Shown piece after piece: positions 1-8,203 of a stretch of 64,000 nucleotides of DNA. Each line of letters opens with the position of its first letter. Position 1 is the first letter of the stretch. The position numbers were made by a program, and so were the translations under genes. Under the pieces are notes generated by a model, which did no database searches, was not told the origin of the DNA, and was given only the letters and a program-made list of their open reading frames with translations. This DNA is from Streptomyces sp. NL15-2K. GTDB taxonomy: Bacteria; Actinomycetota; Actinomycetes; Streptomycetales; Streptomycetaceae. The stretch is from assembly GCF_030551255.1 (NCBI RefSeq), contig NZ_CP130630.1, forward strand, positions 5,871,501 to 5,935,500. The letters are read 5' to 3'.

Positions 1-396
1 ACCCAGAACGCCTTCCCCCGGCTGCTGTTCGCCGAATCCCTGCGCCTGCACCACTTCAAAGGCACCTATGCCGAAGTCCTGCCCTGGCTGGTGAGGCTGC
101 TCGGCGCGCTCAACGACGACTTCGCACGGACACTGGCCGACTGCGGCGGCGACCAGAAACAGGTCATCCGCAGGTTCGGCGCACGGGATCTGATCATCTC
201 TCCCGAGAGCCCGAACACGAAGAAGAACGCAAGGGCGTGGGAGCAGCGCAATGTCGACTACGACGGCGGCACCTACCGCTGCGAGTGGCACGGCAAGCGG
301 ATGTGGGATCGCGACCGGGTGCACTTCTCCCTGCCGATCCCCGCTTACGGCGACCGGATCCTCGTCGGGATTTTCGTGGAGCATCTGGCGACCTGA
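1..396 (+). CDS. Hypothetical protein, 5' end outside window
   Basis: An open frame runs from the first base to a TGA at 394-396, giving 131 residues with no start inside the window. The visible part has mixed polarity and ends in GIFVEHLAT. It holds a basic stretch with Trp and Cys (RCEWHGKRMWDRDRVHF) but no motif I recognise and no transmembrane segment. A strong hairpin 35 bases downstream ends this gene or the convergent gene at 478-642. Function unknown. I trust that it is coding because codon use is typical of the window and the frame is uninterrupted. Confidence 0.6.
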   Translation, partial: TQNAFPRLLFAESLRLHHFKGTYAEVLPWLVRLLGALNDDFARTLADCGGDQKQVIRRFGARDLIISPESPNTKKNARAWEQRNVDYDGGTYRCEWHGKRMWDRDRVHFSLPIPAYGDRILVGIFVEHLAT

Positions 397-430
397 GTCA
401 GCTTGAAGTCCCATGACCGAAGCCGCTGAG

Positions 431-462
431 CTGGTCCGCCTCGCTCACCGCAGGCGGACCAG
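431..462. terminator. Hairpin terminator between convergent genes
   Basis: CTGGTCCGCCT and AGGCGGACCAG form a perfect 11-bp stem around a 10-base loop. It lies between a plus-strand stop at 396 and a minus-strand stop at 478, so it can serve both genes. There is no U-tract, which is usual in Streptomyces. Confidence 0.6.
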
Positions 463-477
463 GCCGGCCGACCGCGG

Positions 478-642
478 TCAGCGGCGCCGCGGCCGTGGCG
501 CCAGCTTGTACAGGGCCATGCCCGCGGCCACCATCGTGGTGGCCGTGACCAGCAGCGCCAGGCTGTTCAGCCACAGGCCGGTGGCGGCCAGGGTGGCGCC
601 GCCGGCGCCAGTGGTGCCGGCGCCGATCACTCTTCCGTACAT
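478..642 (-). CDS. Small two-helix membrane peptide downstream of GT2 synthase
   Basis: A 54-residue ORF starts at ATG 642 behind AGGAG eight bases upstream. It begins MYGRVIGAGTTGAGGATLAA and is rich in Gly/Ala. It has two hydrophobic stretches (about residues 13-24 and 27-44) and a basic tail ending in PRPRRR, which suggests the C-terminus faces the cytoplasm. The gene starts 37 bases after the stop of the glycosyltransferase and is almost certainly in its operon. By position and GxxxG-like spacing it could be an accessory subunit of the synthase in the membrane. That role is inference; I know no characterised homologue. Confidence 0.7.
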   Translation of the reverse strand: MYGRVIGAGTTGAGGATLAATGLWLNSLALLVTATTMVAAGMALYKLAPRPRRR

Positions 643-679
643 CGTGTTTCTCCTAGCGAGGGTTGGTGCGGGGGGTGGG

Positions 680-1828
680 TCATGTGGCCACCCACTTCTC
701 CTCGCTGCGGCGCAACAGGCCCCACAGCGAGGAGAAGTAGACGGCGTGCTGGAAGAGGTCGTAGAGCATCTCCGGGAGCATCAGCGCCGCGACCAGGACG
801 GCCCTGGGGCCGGCGCGGCGTACGGAGACGGTCTTCTCGACGACGAAGATCAGGCCGATGGCGGTCCAGAACGGTGAGAAGCCGGGCCAGCCGTACAGCG
901 TCGTGTAGGTCGTCATATAGAGGAGGTAGGCCAGGAACGACAGCGCGCCGAATCCCATCAGGAGCTGCTGGAGGAAGTAGCGGGTGGTGACCCGTGTCCA
1001 GCCGTAGTCGCGCAGGTTCTCCAGGGCGCCGCGCTGCCAGCGCAGGCGCTGGTGCCACAGTTTGCCGAGGGTGGGCATGACCTCGGTGGTGACCTCGCAG
1101 CCGACGGGGGACATGGCCCGGTAGCCGAGGGTCTTGACCGCCTTGGTCATCTCGTCGTCCTCGGTGAGCGAGGCTAGGCTGTAGTAGCCGGTGCCGCCGC
1201 CGATCTGCCCGGCGCGGCGGGCGGCGCGCACCTCGCGCAGGACGCGGGCGCGGAACATCGTGCCGGTGCCGGTCAGCACCTGTGCCTTGCCGCCGGTGCG
1301 CTCCAGCTCCCAGGCGTAGCGGTGGAACTCCATGCGCTGGAGCAGGCCGAGGAAGCCGCCGCCCTGCTCGCCGTAGAAGATGCCGCCGACGGCGCCGACC
1401 CTGCGGTTGAACGTGGCAAGGGCGGTCTCGGCGAACCAGGGGTTGAGCACGGTGTCGGCGTCCTGCACCAGCAGCAGGTCGCGGTCGTCCAGGTGCGGCA
1501 GGATCCAGGCGATGGCCTGGTTGAGGGCGCCGGCCTTCTTGTGGGTGTTGCCCTGCGTGTGGAAGACCTGGGCGCCGTGCGCCATGGCGACGGCGGCGGT
1601 GTCGTCGGTGCAGTTGTCGGCGACCACCACGACCAGGTCGGGGCGCCGGGTCTGCTGCCACAGGCCGTCGATGGCGGCGGCGATGCGGTCCGCTTCGTTG
1701 TGGGCCGGTATCAGGACGGCGAGGCGCGGTCTGCCGACCGGTTCCTCGGGGGCGGCGTGGGCGCGGCGGGAGGCGTGCCGAGGCGCGCGGTGCTGCCGCG
1801 GGCCGCCGGGTACCGCAAGATCGAGCAT
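680..1828 (-). CDS. Family 2 glycosyltransferase, processive polysaccharide synthase type
   Basis: This 382-residue GT2 enzyme is expected to transfer sugar from a nucleotide-sugar donor to a growing polysaccharide at the inner face of the membrane. It shows the GT-A donor site (PAHNEAD near 41-47, QDAD at 122-125), the acceptor/base motif TEDDE at 222-226, and QRLRW at 260-264, which is the QxxRW signature of processive synthases such as cellulose, chitin and hyaluronan synthases. About three membrane helices follow in the last 100 residues; there are no N-terminal helices. I chose ATG 1828 because GGGGGG lies seven bases upstream; a GTG at 1882 would add 18 residues. A small membrane peptide follows 37 bases downstream. 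The polymer made cannot be told from sequence. Confidence 0.85.
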   Translation of the reverse strand: MLDLAVPGGPRQHRAPRHASRRAHAAPEEPVGRPRLAVLIPAHNEADRIAAAIDGLWQQTRRPDLVVVVADNCTDDTAAVAMAHGAQVFHTQGNTHKKAGALNQAIAWILPHLDDRDLLLVQDADTVLNPWFAETALATFNRRVGAVGGIFYGEQGGGFLGLLQRMEFHRYAWELERTGGKAQVLTGTGTMFRARVLREVRAARRAGQIGGGTGYYSLASLTEDDEMTKAVKTLGYRAMSPVGCEVTTEVMPTLGKLWHQRLRWQRGALENLRDYGWTRVTTRYFLQQLLMGFGALSFLAYLLYMTTYTTLYGWPGFSPFWTAIGLIFVVEKTVSVRRAGPRAVLVAALMLPEMLYDLFQHAVYFSSLWGLLRRSEEKWVAT

Positions 1829-2018
1829 GGCGGGACCCCCCTGATACGACCCTCGCGCCACGAGCAGGACCCGATACCGCACACCCCCCGGGTCCCTGAG
1901 ACCTTCTCACTCTTCACTATTTCCCTACAACCCGACAAGTGGTCTCGAGTAACGGAATCCTCACGGTTGTCTCTTTTTACCCCGTGGGCCCTGTTCGTGA
2001 CGGTGGCTCAGATCGGGT

Positions 2019-2273
2019 TCAGTAGCCGTAACCGTCGCTGTATCCGTCACGGCGGCTGTGGTGGTGCCGCTCCTCTTCCACGACGGGCGTATTGGGTGGC
2101 ATCACGACCCGCCTGCGGCGCGCGATGCTGCTGAAGGTGCTGACGCCGATCAGTCCGACGACCATCAGAATGATGCCGACCAGGTCGAGGTTGACCCCCT
2201 GCATGTCCCAGTCGGTCGCGAACGTGAGGATGGCTCCCACGGCGATGAGGATGATGCATCCGCCGAGGCCCAT
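2019..2273 (-). CDS. DUF6458-like small membrane protein
   Basis: 84 residues starting at ATG 2273, with GGGAGG nine bases upstream. The N-terminus MGLGGCIILIAVGAILTFAT forms one transmembrane helix and LVGIILMVVGLIGV a second, separated by a short acidic turn. A cytoplasmic tail with a basic run (RRRR), EEERHHHSRR and Tyr/Gly repeats follows. This matches the actinobacterial DUF6458 pattern as I remember it. The His/Tyr-rich tail might bind metal or a partner, but no function is established. It stands alone between the glycosyltransferase and the aminopeptidase, on the same strand as both. Confidence 0.75.
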   Translation of the reverse strand: MGLGGCIILIAVGAILTFATDWDMQGVNLDLVGIILMVVGLIGVSTFSSIARRRRVVMPPNTPVVEEERHHHSRRDGYSDGYGY

Positions 2274-2371
2274 GAGTGTCGCCTCCCTGTGCGGTCCGGT
2301 CGTTCCGGTCCGCGCCCCGGGTACCCAGGCCGGCAACGCCCATGCGGCAGCAGGCCTTTCCCGGACAGGCG

Positions 2372-3670
2372 CTATCCCTCGAGGAACGCCACCAGCGCGT
2401 TCGCCAGCAGATGCGGGTCGTCGGCGCCGCACAACTCCCGGGCGCTGTGCATCGACAGGATCGCCACGCCGATGTCGACGGTCTTGATGCCGTGGCGGGC
2501 CGCGGTGATCGGGCCGATCGTCGTGCCGCACGGCATGGAGTTGTTGGAGACGAAGTTCTGGAAGGGTACGTCCGCCTGTTCGCAGGCGGCGGCGAAGACG
2601 GCCCGCCCGGAACCGTCCGTGGCGTAGCGGTTGTTGACGTTGACCTTCAGGATCGGCCCGCCGTTGACGCGCGGGTGGTGCGTCGGGTCGTGCCGTTCCG
2701 CGTAGTTGGGGTGGACCGCGTGCCCGGTGTCCGACGACAGACAGACCGTCCCCGCGAAGGCTCTCGCCCGGTCCTCGTACGACCCTCCGCGCGCGAACAC
2801 CGAACGTTCCAGCACGCTGCCGAGCAGCGGGCCGTCCGCGCCCGTGTCCGACTGGGAGCCGTTCTCCTCGTGGTCGAAGGCGGCCAGCACTGGGATGTGG
2901 GCGAGGCCGGAGTCGGCCGACGCCACCGCCGCCAGCGCGGCCGTGCCGGCGTGCACCGACAGCAGGTTGTCCATGCGCGGACCGGCGACCAGCTCCCTGT
3001 CGCGGCCCAGGTAGGCCGGGGGCTCCACGGAGTGGGTCATCAGGTCCCAGCCGGTGACCTCGCCCGCGCCGATCCCGGTCTCCTCTTCCAGGAAGGCGAT
3101 CAGATCGCCGTCGCGCACGTCGTTGCCCAGCCCCCAGACGGGCTGCAGGTGCCGCTGCTTGTCGAGCTTGAGACCCTCCGAGGACACGGAACGGTCCAGG
3201 TGGATGGCGAGCTGCGGGACCCGCAGCAGCGGGCGGTCCACGTTCACCAGCCGCGTCGAGCCGTCCCGCAGGGTGAGCCGGCCCGCGAGGCCCAGGTCGC
3301 GGTCGAGCCAGGAGTTCATCAGCGGCCCGCCGTAGATCTCCACGGCGACCTGCCGCCAGCCGTGCGCCCCCGAGTCCGGCCGCGGCTTGACGCGCAGGTT
3401 GGGGGAGTCGGTGTGCGCGCCGATGATCCGGAAGGGGGTGTGCGGCGCGGCGCCCTCGGGGACGTACCACGCGATGATCGCCCCGCCGCGCAGCACGTAC
3501 TTGCCGCCGGTCGACCCGTCCCAGGCGTCCGTCTCGGCGACCTGGCGGAAGCCGGCCTTCTCCAGCCGCTCGGCGGCGTTCGCCACCGCGTGGTACGGCG
3601 ACGGGCTTGCCGCGAGGAAGGACATGAGGTCGTCGGTGTGGCCGCGGTCGAAGCGGGAGGGTGCGCTCAT
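2372..3670 (-). CDS. apeB: M18 family aspartyl/metallo-aminopeptidase
   Basis: 432 residues, the usual length for bacterial M18 aminopeptidases, which form large cytosolic dodecamers and remove N-terminal (often acidic) residues using two metal ions. Visible metal and catalytic motifs are GAHTDSP near residue 85, MDNLLSVHAG, DHEENGSQSDTGADGP (Asp-Glu pair), SSDTGHAVHPNY and the C-terminal CGTTIGP...SMHSARE. All expected ligand residues (His, Asp, Glu, Asp, His) seem present, so it should be active. ATG 3670 starts MSAPSRFDRGHTDDLM, as family members do. It is separated from the upstream acyl-CoA dehydrogenase by a terminator, so it is probably transcribed alone. Confidence 0.9.
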   Translation of the reverse strand: MSAPSRFDRGHTDDLMSFLAASPSPYHAVANAAERLEKAGFRQVAETDAWDGSTGGKYVLRGGAIIAWYVPEGAAPHTPFRIIGAHTDSPNLRVKPRPDSGAHGWRQVAVEIYGGPLMNSWLDRDLGLAGRLTLRDGSTRLVNVDRPLLRVPQLAIHLDRSVSSEGLKLDKQRHLQPVWGLGNDVRDGDLIAFLEEETGIGAGEVTGWDLMTHSVEPPAYLGRDRELVAGPRMDNLLSVHAGTAALAAVASADSGLAHIPVLAAFDHEENGSQSDTGADGPLLGSVLERSVFARGGSYEDRARAFAGTVCLSSDTGHAVHPNYAERHDPTHHPRVNGGPILKVNVNNRYATDGSGRAVFAAACEQADVPFQNFVSNNSMPCGTTIGPITAARHGIKTVDIGVAILSMHSARELCGADDPHLLANALVAFLEG

Positions 3671-3690
3671 GGGTTCACCTTAACGACGTA

Positions 3691-3728
3691 CGAAGGCCCG
3701 CTCCTCATCACTGAGAAGCGGGCCTTCG
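3691..3728 (-). terminator. Terminator of acyl-CoA dehydrogenase gene
   Basis: CGAAGGCCCGCT and AGCGGGCCTTCG form a perfect 12-bp stem with a 14-base loop. It lies 27 bases beyond the minus-strand stop at 3756 and before the aminopeptidase start at 3670, so it separates two same-strand transcription units. Confidence 0.75.
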
Positions 3729-3755
3729 CAAGGATTGCGTGGAGGCGGAGGCAGC

Positions 3756-5597
3756 CTAGAACGCCGCCTCGTCCAGCTCCATCAGGTCCAGCTCGACGCC
3801 CTCGGCCACCTTGCGGGCCAGGGTCACGCCGGGCAGGACGTTGGCCGCGAAGAACTTCGCCGCCGTGATCTTGCCGGTGTAGAAGGCCACATCTTTGGAA
3901 GACACAGCCTTGGCGGAAGCGGTCTCCAGCTTCTCCGCCGCCACCGCGGCACCCTTGAGCAGCAGGTAACCGACGACCACGTCACCGGTGGCCATCAGCA
4001 GGCGGGTGGTGTTCAGGCCCACCTTGTAGATGTTCTTGACGTCCTGCTCGGTGGCGGCCAGATCGGTGAGCATCAGGCCGACGATGGCCTCCAGCTCGAC
4101 GGCCGCCTTGGCCAGGTGCTCGCGGGCGCCCGCAAGCTCCTCGCCGCCGGTGCCCAGCGCCAGGAACTTCTTGATGTCCTCGGCGAGGGAGTTCAGCGCC
4201 GCGCCCTGGTTGCGGACGATCTTCCGGAAGAAGAAGTCCTGGCCCTGGATCGCGGTCGTGCCCTCGTAGAGGGTGTCGATCTTGGCGTCGCGGATGTACT
4301 GCTCGATCGGGTACTCCTGAAGGAAGCCCGAGCCGCCGAAGGTCTGCAGCGACTGGGCGAGCTGCTCGTAGCCCTTCTCGGAGCCGTAGCCCTTGACGAT
4401 CGGCAGGAGCAGGTCGTTGAGCGCGTGCTCGGTCGAGGTGTCCTCGCCGGTCGCCTCCTTGACCGCGATCGCGTCCTGGATCGAGGCGGTGTAGAGGACG
4501 AGCGCCCGCATGCCCTCCGCGTACGCCTTCTGCGTGATCAGCGCGCGGCGGACGTCCGGGTGGTGGGTGATGGTGACCTTGGGCGCGGTCTTGTCCATGA
4601 AGTTCGCGAGGTCCGGACCCTGGACGCGCTCCTTGGCGTACTCGAGGGCGTTCAGGTAGCCGGTCGACAGCGTCGAGATCGCCTTCGTGCCGACCATCAT
4701 CCGGGCCATCTCGATGATCCGGAACATCTGGCGGATGCCGTCGTGCTTGTCGCCGATCAGCCAGCCCTTGGCGGGGTGGCGGTCGCCGAAGGTCATCTCG
4801 CAGGTGTTGGAGGCCTTCAGGCCCATCTTGTGCTCGACGTTCGTGGCGTAGACGCCGTTGCGCTCGCCCAGCTCGCCGGTCTCGAAGTCGAACTCGTACT
4901 TCGGCACGAGGAAGAGGGACAGGCCCTTGGTGCCGGGGCCGGCGCCCTCGGGGCGCGCGAGCACGTAGTGGAGGATGTTCTCCGACATGTCGTGCTCACC
5001 GGACGTGATGAAGCGCTTGACGCCCTCGATGTGCCAGGAGCCGTCCTCCTGCTGGACCGCCTTGGTGCGGCCGGCGCCCACGTCCGAGCCGGCGTCCGGC
5101 TCGGTGAGGACCATGGTCGAGCCCCACTGCCTGTCGACGGCGATCCGGGCGATCTTCTTCTGGACGTCGTTGCCCTCGTCGAAGAGGATCCCGGCGAAGG
5201 CCGGGCCGGAGGAGTACATCCACACGGCCGGGTTCGCGCCCAGGATCAGCTCGGCGTACGACCAGATCAGTGACGGGGGTGCCGTCGTGCCGCCGATCTC
5301 CTCGGGCAGGCCCAGGCGCCAGTACTCGGAGTCCATGAAGGCCTGGTAGCTCTTCTTGAAGGACTCCGGGACCGGCGCGGTGTTCGTCTCGGGGTCGAAG
5401 ACCGGCGGGTTGCGGTCGGCGTCCGCGAAGGACTCCGCGAGCTCGTTCTCCGAGAGGCGCGTCAGCTCCTCCAGGATGGACTTCGCGGTGTCCGTGTCCA
5501 TCTCCGCGAACGGGCCGGTGCCGTACAGCTTGTCGCGCCCGAGCACCTCGAAGAGGTTGAACTCGATGTCGCGGAGATTCGACTTGTAGTGCCCCAT
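3756..5597 (-). CDS. Acyl-CoA dehydrogenase
   Basis: 613 residues: a long-form FAD-dependent acyl-CoA dehydrogenase that introduces the alpha-beta double bond into acyl-CoA in the first step of beta-oxidation. The order is an N-terminal extension ([20 protein letters not shown]), the N-terminal helical domain, the beta domain with [17 protein letters not shown], and the C-terminal domain with [20 protein letters not shown] and [11 protein letters not shown], where the catalytic Glu of YEGT is seen. A further C-terminal helical extension is typical of this actinobacterial group. I prefer ATG 5597 over the upstream in-frame codon at 5660: it matches family starts and has GGAG eight bases upstream. 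A terminator follows. Confidence 0.93.
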   Translation of the reverse strand: MGHYKSNLRDIEFNLFEVLGRDKLYGTGPFAEMDTDTAKSILEELTRLSENELAESFADADRNPPVFDPETNTAPVPESFKKSYQAFMDSEYWRLGLPEEIGGTTAPPSLIWSYAELILGANPAVWMYSSGPAFAGILFDEGNDVQKKIARIAVDRQWGSTMVLTEPDAGSDVGAGRTKAVQQEDGSWHIEGVKRFITSGEHDMSENILHYVLARPEGAGPGTKGLSLFLVPKYEFDFETGELGERNGVYATNVEHKMGLKASNTCEMTFGDRHPAKGWLIGDKHDGIRQMFRIIEMARMMVGTKAISTLSTGYLNALEYAKERVQGPDLANFMDKTAPKVTITHHPDVRRALITQKAYAEGMRALVLYTASIQDAIAVKEATGEDTSTEHALNDLLLPIVKGYGSEKGYEQLAQSLQTFGGSGFLQEYPIEQYIRDAKIDTLYEGTTAIQGQDFFFRKIVRNQGAALNSLAEDIKKFLALGTGGEELAGAREHLAKAAVELEAIVGLMLTDLAATEQDVKNIYKVGLNTTRLLMATGDVVVGYLLLKGAAVAAEKLETASAKAVSSKDVAFYTGKITAAKFFAANVLPGVTLARKVAEGVELDLMELDEAAF

Positions 5598-5679
5598 GGC
5601 GACGGCTCCGTTGAGGGATTCGGCGAGGCACTGACTCCTCGCACCTGGTTCACGTACCAATAAGTAGCTACGATGATGC

Positions 5680-5691
5680 TACCCGTCGGTA
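5680..5691. promoter_or_regulatory. Possible operator before acyl-CoA dehydrogenase
   Basis: An imperfect palindrome TACCCGTCGGTA sits about 85 bases upstream of the start at 5597, in an AT-richer stretch (AATAAG, AATAAGTAGC) unlike the rest of the window. Beta-oxidation genes in actinobacteria are often under TetR-type regulators that bind such sites. This is inference from position only. Confidence 0.25.
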
Positions 5692-5751
5692 ATAAGAAGC
5701 AACCCCAAACGGACAGGTGTGACGCGTCAGACCGTCACCGTGGGCGTCGCC

Positions 5752-6616
5752 TCAGACCGGCACCGTGAGCGTCGCCGTGTAGCCCTTCTCGACGCTGCCC
5801 GTCATCGTCGCCAGCTGCTGCTCGTAGCCGTCGCTGAAGATGTTGTCCGACTCCAGGGACAACTGGCTCAGGTTGCCGACGCTCTCGCTGTAGCCGTCCG
5901 TCGCGTACACCGTGTCGCAGACGTCCTTCGGCAACGCGAGCTGGGAGGTGTTCGTGATGGACGTGGCCGCCGTGGCGTCCTTCTCCTGATGGCCTGTGGC
6001 TCCTTGGTGCGACTGGGTATCACGGGGTGGTGTTCAATGTGGTGGGATCAGCCTTTTATGGCACTTTCCGGTGATTGTTCATCGTGAGGTGCAGGAGCGT
6101 GATCGTGCATTCGGTAGCGTGCGTGTCACTGCGTGTCACTGCGTGTCACTGCGTGTCACTGCGTGTCACTGCGTGTCACTGCGAGGCCGGTGAGAGCAGC
6201 AGTCACGATTCCGGTCTCCTTGAGAATCCGCCCCGTGCCCAGGAAAGCGACGCGGGGTCCCCGCCCCGCCCGGGTCCACACCGGGCGGAAAGCGTCCGGC
6301 GGGGCGGATACCCCAGCCTCCGAATCGCCGCAGCCGGCGGCGCCACAGGCGGCAGGTACCGCCCACGATGAGCACCCGCACCGCACCCGGCGGCGACGGC
6401 CCACGGTCTCACGGCAGGCGTCCAAACCCCGCCCAGCACGACGGACCACTTCCCGGCATCCAGGAAAACCCAGGATCACCCAGGGAACCTCAGCTCATCA
6501 GCGACGCTCGCCCCCGCGAGCAGCCGGATCATCCGGCGGCGGGCGAGGACGGGGAGGTCGTAGGAGAGACCTCTGTCGTGCTCGTGGACGTCGTCGCCGT
6601 GGTGGTGTCCGCTCAT
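5752..6616 (-). pseudogene. Broken intradiol ring-cleavage dioxygenase gene
   Basis: Two ends of one gene are recognisable on the minus strand. The start at ATG 6616 reads MSGHHHGDDVHEHDRGLSYD then LPVLARRRMIRLLAGASVA, the N-terminus with lipoprotein/Tat-like leader seen in Streptomyces intradiol dioxygenases, and stops after a frameshift near 6490. The other end, about 5995 down to 5752, reads HQEKDATAATSITNTSQLAL, then PKDVCDTVYATDGY and VEKGYTATLTVPV, which is the C-terminus of the same family. The catalytic middle with the Tyr/His iron ligands is missing, and the roughly 500 bases between the ends match nothing in the family and include a 10-bp tandem array. It cannot make an enzyme. Family assignment is from memory of related proteins. 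Confidence 0.65.
6121..6180. repeat. 10-bp tandem repeat, six perfect copies
   Basis: GCGTGTCACT is repeated six times without a mismatch and flanked by partial copies (AGCGT before, GCG after). It lies inside the foreign middle of the broken dioxygenase gene. A 10-bp period keeps all copies on one face of the helix. There are no spacers, so it is not a CRISPR array. Confidence 0.95.
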
Positions 6617-6796
6617 GGCCGCGTCCCCTTACCGCTGATTGCTCGCGCTTTGCTGTTCCGTGGTGCCTTCTTGATACGTCGGACGCTATGGGTGCCGGCT
6701 GTGCGAAACCAGGGCCCGCACCTGTCAAGTCCCTGTGGAACGCGCGCACGCTCGTACGGCCTCCCCCGCCCCGGTCCTCTCGGTACGCTTACGCCC

Positions 6797-7267
6797 ATGT
6801 ACGGCTACGACCAGAACGTGGGCGGCGGCGCGCAGCAGCAGTACGCCCCGCCGCAGCAGCCCATGTCCGGCGGCTACGGCCAGCAGCCGCCGCTCTACCC
6901 CGAGCCGTCCCCGCCCTCGCTCGCGGACGCGGTGCGGGCCTTCACCACCGGGCAGATGTCCGCCGAGGACTTCCAGCAGGTCTTCGCGACCTCGAAGGTC
7001 TACTGCCCGCGCGGTGACAACCCGGGCTTCCTCGCCCTGCACAACACCCAGCAGCCGGTGATCCCGATGTTCACCTCGCTGAAGGAACTGCGCAGGTACG
7101 CGGGCAAGGAGTCCAAGTACTTCGTGATCACCGGCGCCGAGGTGATCGACCTGCTCCCGACCGGGTACGGCTTCGTCCTCGACATGGAGGGCGAGCACCG
7201 GATGGTCTTCGACGCGAAGGCCGTGGAGCAGATGGTCGAGTTCGCGATGCGCCGGATGTACGGCTAG
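6797..7267 (+). CDS. SseB-like protein
   Basis: 156 residues from ATG 6797. The first 40 residues are Gln/Gly/Pro/Tyr-rich (YGYDQNVGGGAQQQY...) and low in complexity. The rest carries an SseB-type N-terminal fold: LADAVRAFTTGQMSAEDFQQ, a strand-rich core with a Cys (KVYCPRGDNPGF), then FTSLKELRRYAGKES and LPTGYGFVLDMEGEHRMVF near the end. Proteins of this kind are widespread in Streptomyces and annotated after the enhancer-like SseB domain; their role is unknown and they are not type III secretion components here. It is likely cytosolic and monocistronic, ending 22 bases before the convergent TetR gene. Confidence 0.8.
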   Translation: MYGYDQNVGGGAQQQYAPPQQPMSGGYGQQPPLYPEPSPPSLADAVRAFTTGQMSAEDFQQVFATSKVYCPRGDNPGFLALHNTQQPVIPMFTSLKELRRYAGKESKYFVITGAEVIDLLPTGYGFVLDMEGEHRMVFDAKAVEQMVEFAMRRMYG

Positions 7268-7288
7268 ACGCCATTGCTGCGCAGACGG

Positions 7289-8023
7289 CTAGCTCTTGTC
7301 GGGCAGCCGCAGCGCCAGCCCGTCGAGGACGACCTCCAGGCCGTAGGCGAACTTGGCGTCCCGCAGGGCCACGGGGTCCGTGGTCGCGGCGGTGAGGTCG
7401 TCGTGCGGGCCGGCGAGGTGCTCGTAGCCGGCGGCGGCCTGCTGGGCGGCGGGTGCGAGGCGGGCGATGAAGTCCGCCTCGGTCTCGCCGGAGCGGGCGA
7501 CCGTGGTGAGCCAGGCGGCCTCCGTGGTGCTCATGCCGATCACGTACGACAGGACCGTGTCGATCGCGCCGGACGGTTCGGGGAATCCGGCCGCCGTGAA
7601 CAGGGCGGCCAGGCGCTCGGAGAAGGACATCAGGTTGGGGCCGAGGTAGGCGAGCCCGGCCTGGCCGAGGACCGAGGACAGCCAGCGGTGCCGTAGGGCC
7701 GCCGTACGGAACGAGCCGGCCGCGTCCGTCACGGCGGCGCGCCAGTCCGGGCTGTCGGCGGGCGGTACGTGGATCTCGGCGGCGACCTCGTCCACGGCGA
7801 GCTCCATGAGCTCGTCCTTCGTGGCGACGTGCCGGTAGAGGGAGGTCGCGCCGGCGTTCAGGCGGGCGCCGAGCTTGCGCATGCTGAGGGCCTCGATGCC
7901 GTCGGCGTCCAGCATGACGATCGCCTCGCGCACGATCGCGTCGCGGCTGAGGGCGGGCTGGTCGGCCTTGGCGCGGGGCCGGGCCCAGACGGACGGGATC
8001 GGGTTCGTCGACTTGGCGGCCAT
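7289..8023 (-). CDS. TetR family repressor (TetR_C type) of adjacent MFS pump
   Basis: 244 residues. The N-terminal helix-turn-helix is seen as DAIVREAIVMLDADGIEALSMRKLGARLNAGATSLYRHVATKDEL (about residues 28-72). The rest is a helical ligand-binding domain of the tetracycline-repressor C-terminal type. ATG 8023 has GAGGGAG seven bases upstream; the frame could extend to 8179 but those residues are encoded by the repeat-rich promoter and are unlikely. It is divergent from the MFS transporter at 8204, the classic layout of a repressor controlling an efflux pump and itself through the shared 180-base region, which is full of short inverted repeats. The inducer is unknown. Confidence 0.88.
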   Translation of the reverse strand: MAAKSTNPIPSVWARPRAKADQPALSRDAIVREAIVMLDADGIEALSMRKLGARLNAGATSLYRHVATKDELMELAVDEVAAEIHVPPADSPDWRAAVTDAAGSFRTAALRHRWLSSVLGQAGLAYLGPNLMSFSERLAALFTAAGFPEPSGAIDTVLSYVIGMSTTEAAWLTTVARSGETEADFIARLAPAAQQAAAGYEHLAGPHDDLTAATTDPVALRDAKFAYGLEVVLDGLALRLPDKS

Positions 8024-8104
8024 GGCGGCTCCCTCTGGCTCGGGCGTGCGTACGTCGTTCGCATTCAGCGTACAGAGTTCTGCTCTTGCGCACACCGTTC
8101 CGCC

Positions 8105-8123
8105 ATGCGTACAGTGTGCGCAT
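8105..8123. promoter_or_regulatory. Candidate TetR operator in divergent promoter
   Basis: ATGCGTACAGTGTGCGCAT is an imperfect palindrome (ATGCGTAC against ATGCGCAC) midway between the TetR and MFS starts. Related GTACG/CGTAC arms and a direct repeat of GCGAACGTAC lie between 8133 and 8165. Some of these should be the repressor site; which one is not resolvable by eye. Confidence 0.45.
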
Positions 8124-8203
8124 CGAACGAACGGTGTACGCGCGAACGTACTTGCGAACGTACGCACGAATGTGCGCACGCATCAGGAGCGAAGGGACGC
8201 CCC

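Noticed and set aside
6121..6180. Possible CRISPR array
   Set aside because: Repeats are 10 bp and contiguous with no spacers, so it is a simple tandem repeat.
6133..6490. A basic, Pro/Arg-rich plus-strand frame in the replaced dioxygenase segment
   Set aside because: Starts inside the 10-bp repeat, shows no family motif and has no ribosome site; I cannot support it as a gene.
8023..8179. N-terminal extension of the TetR protein
   Set aside because: The added 52 residues are encoded by the repeat-rich operator region; ATG 8023 has a good ribosome site.
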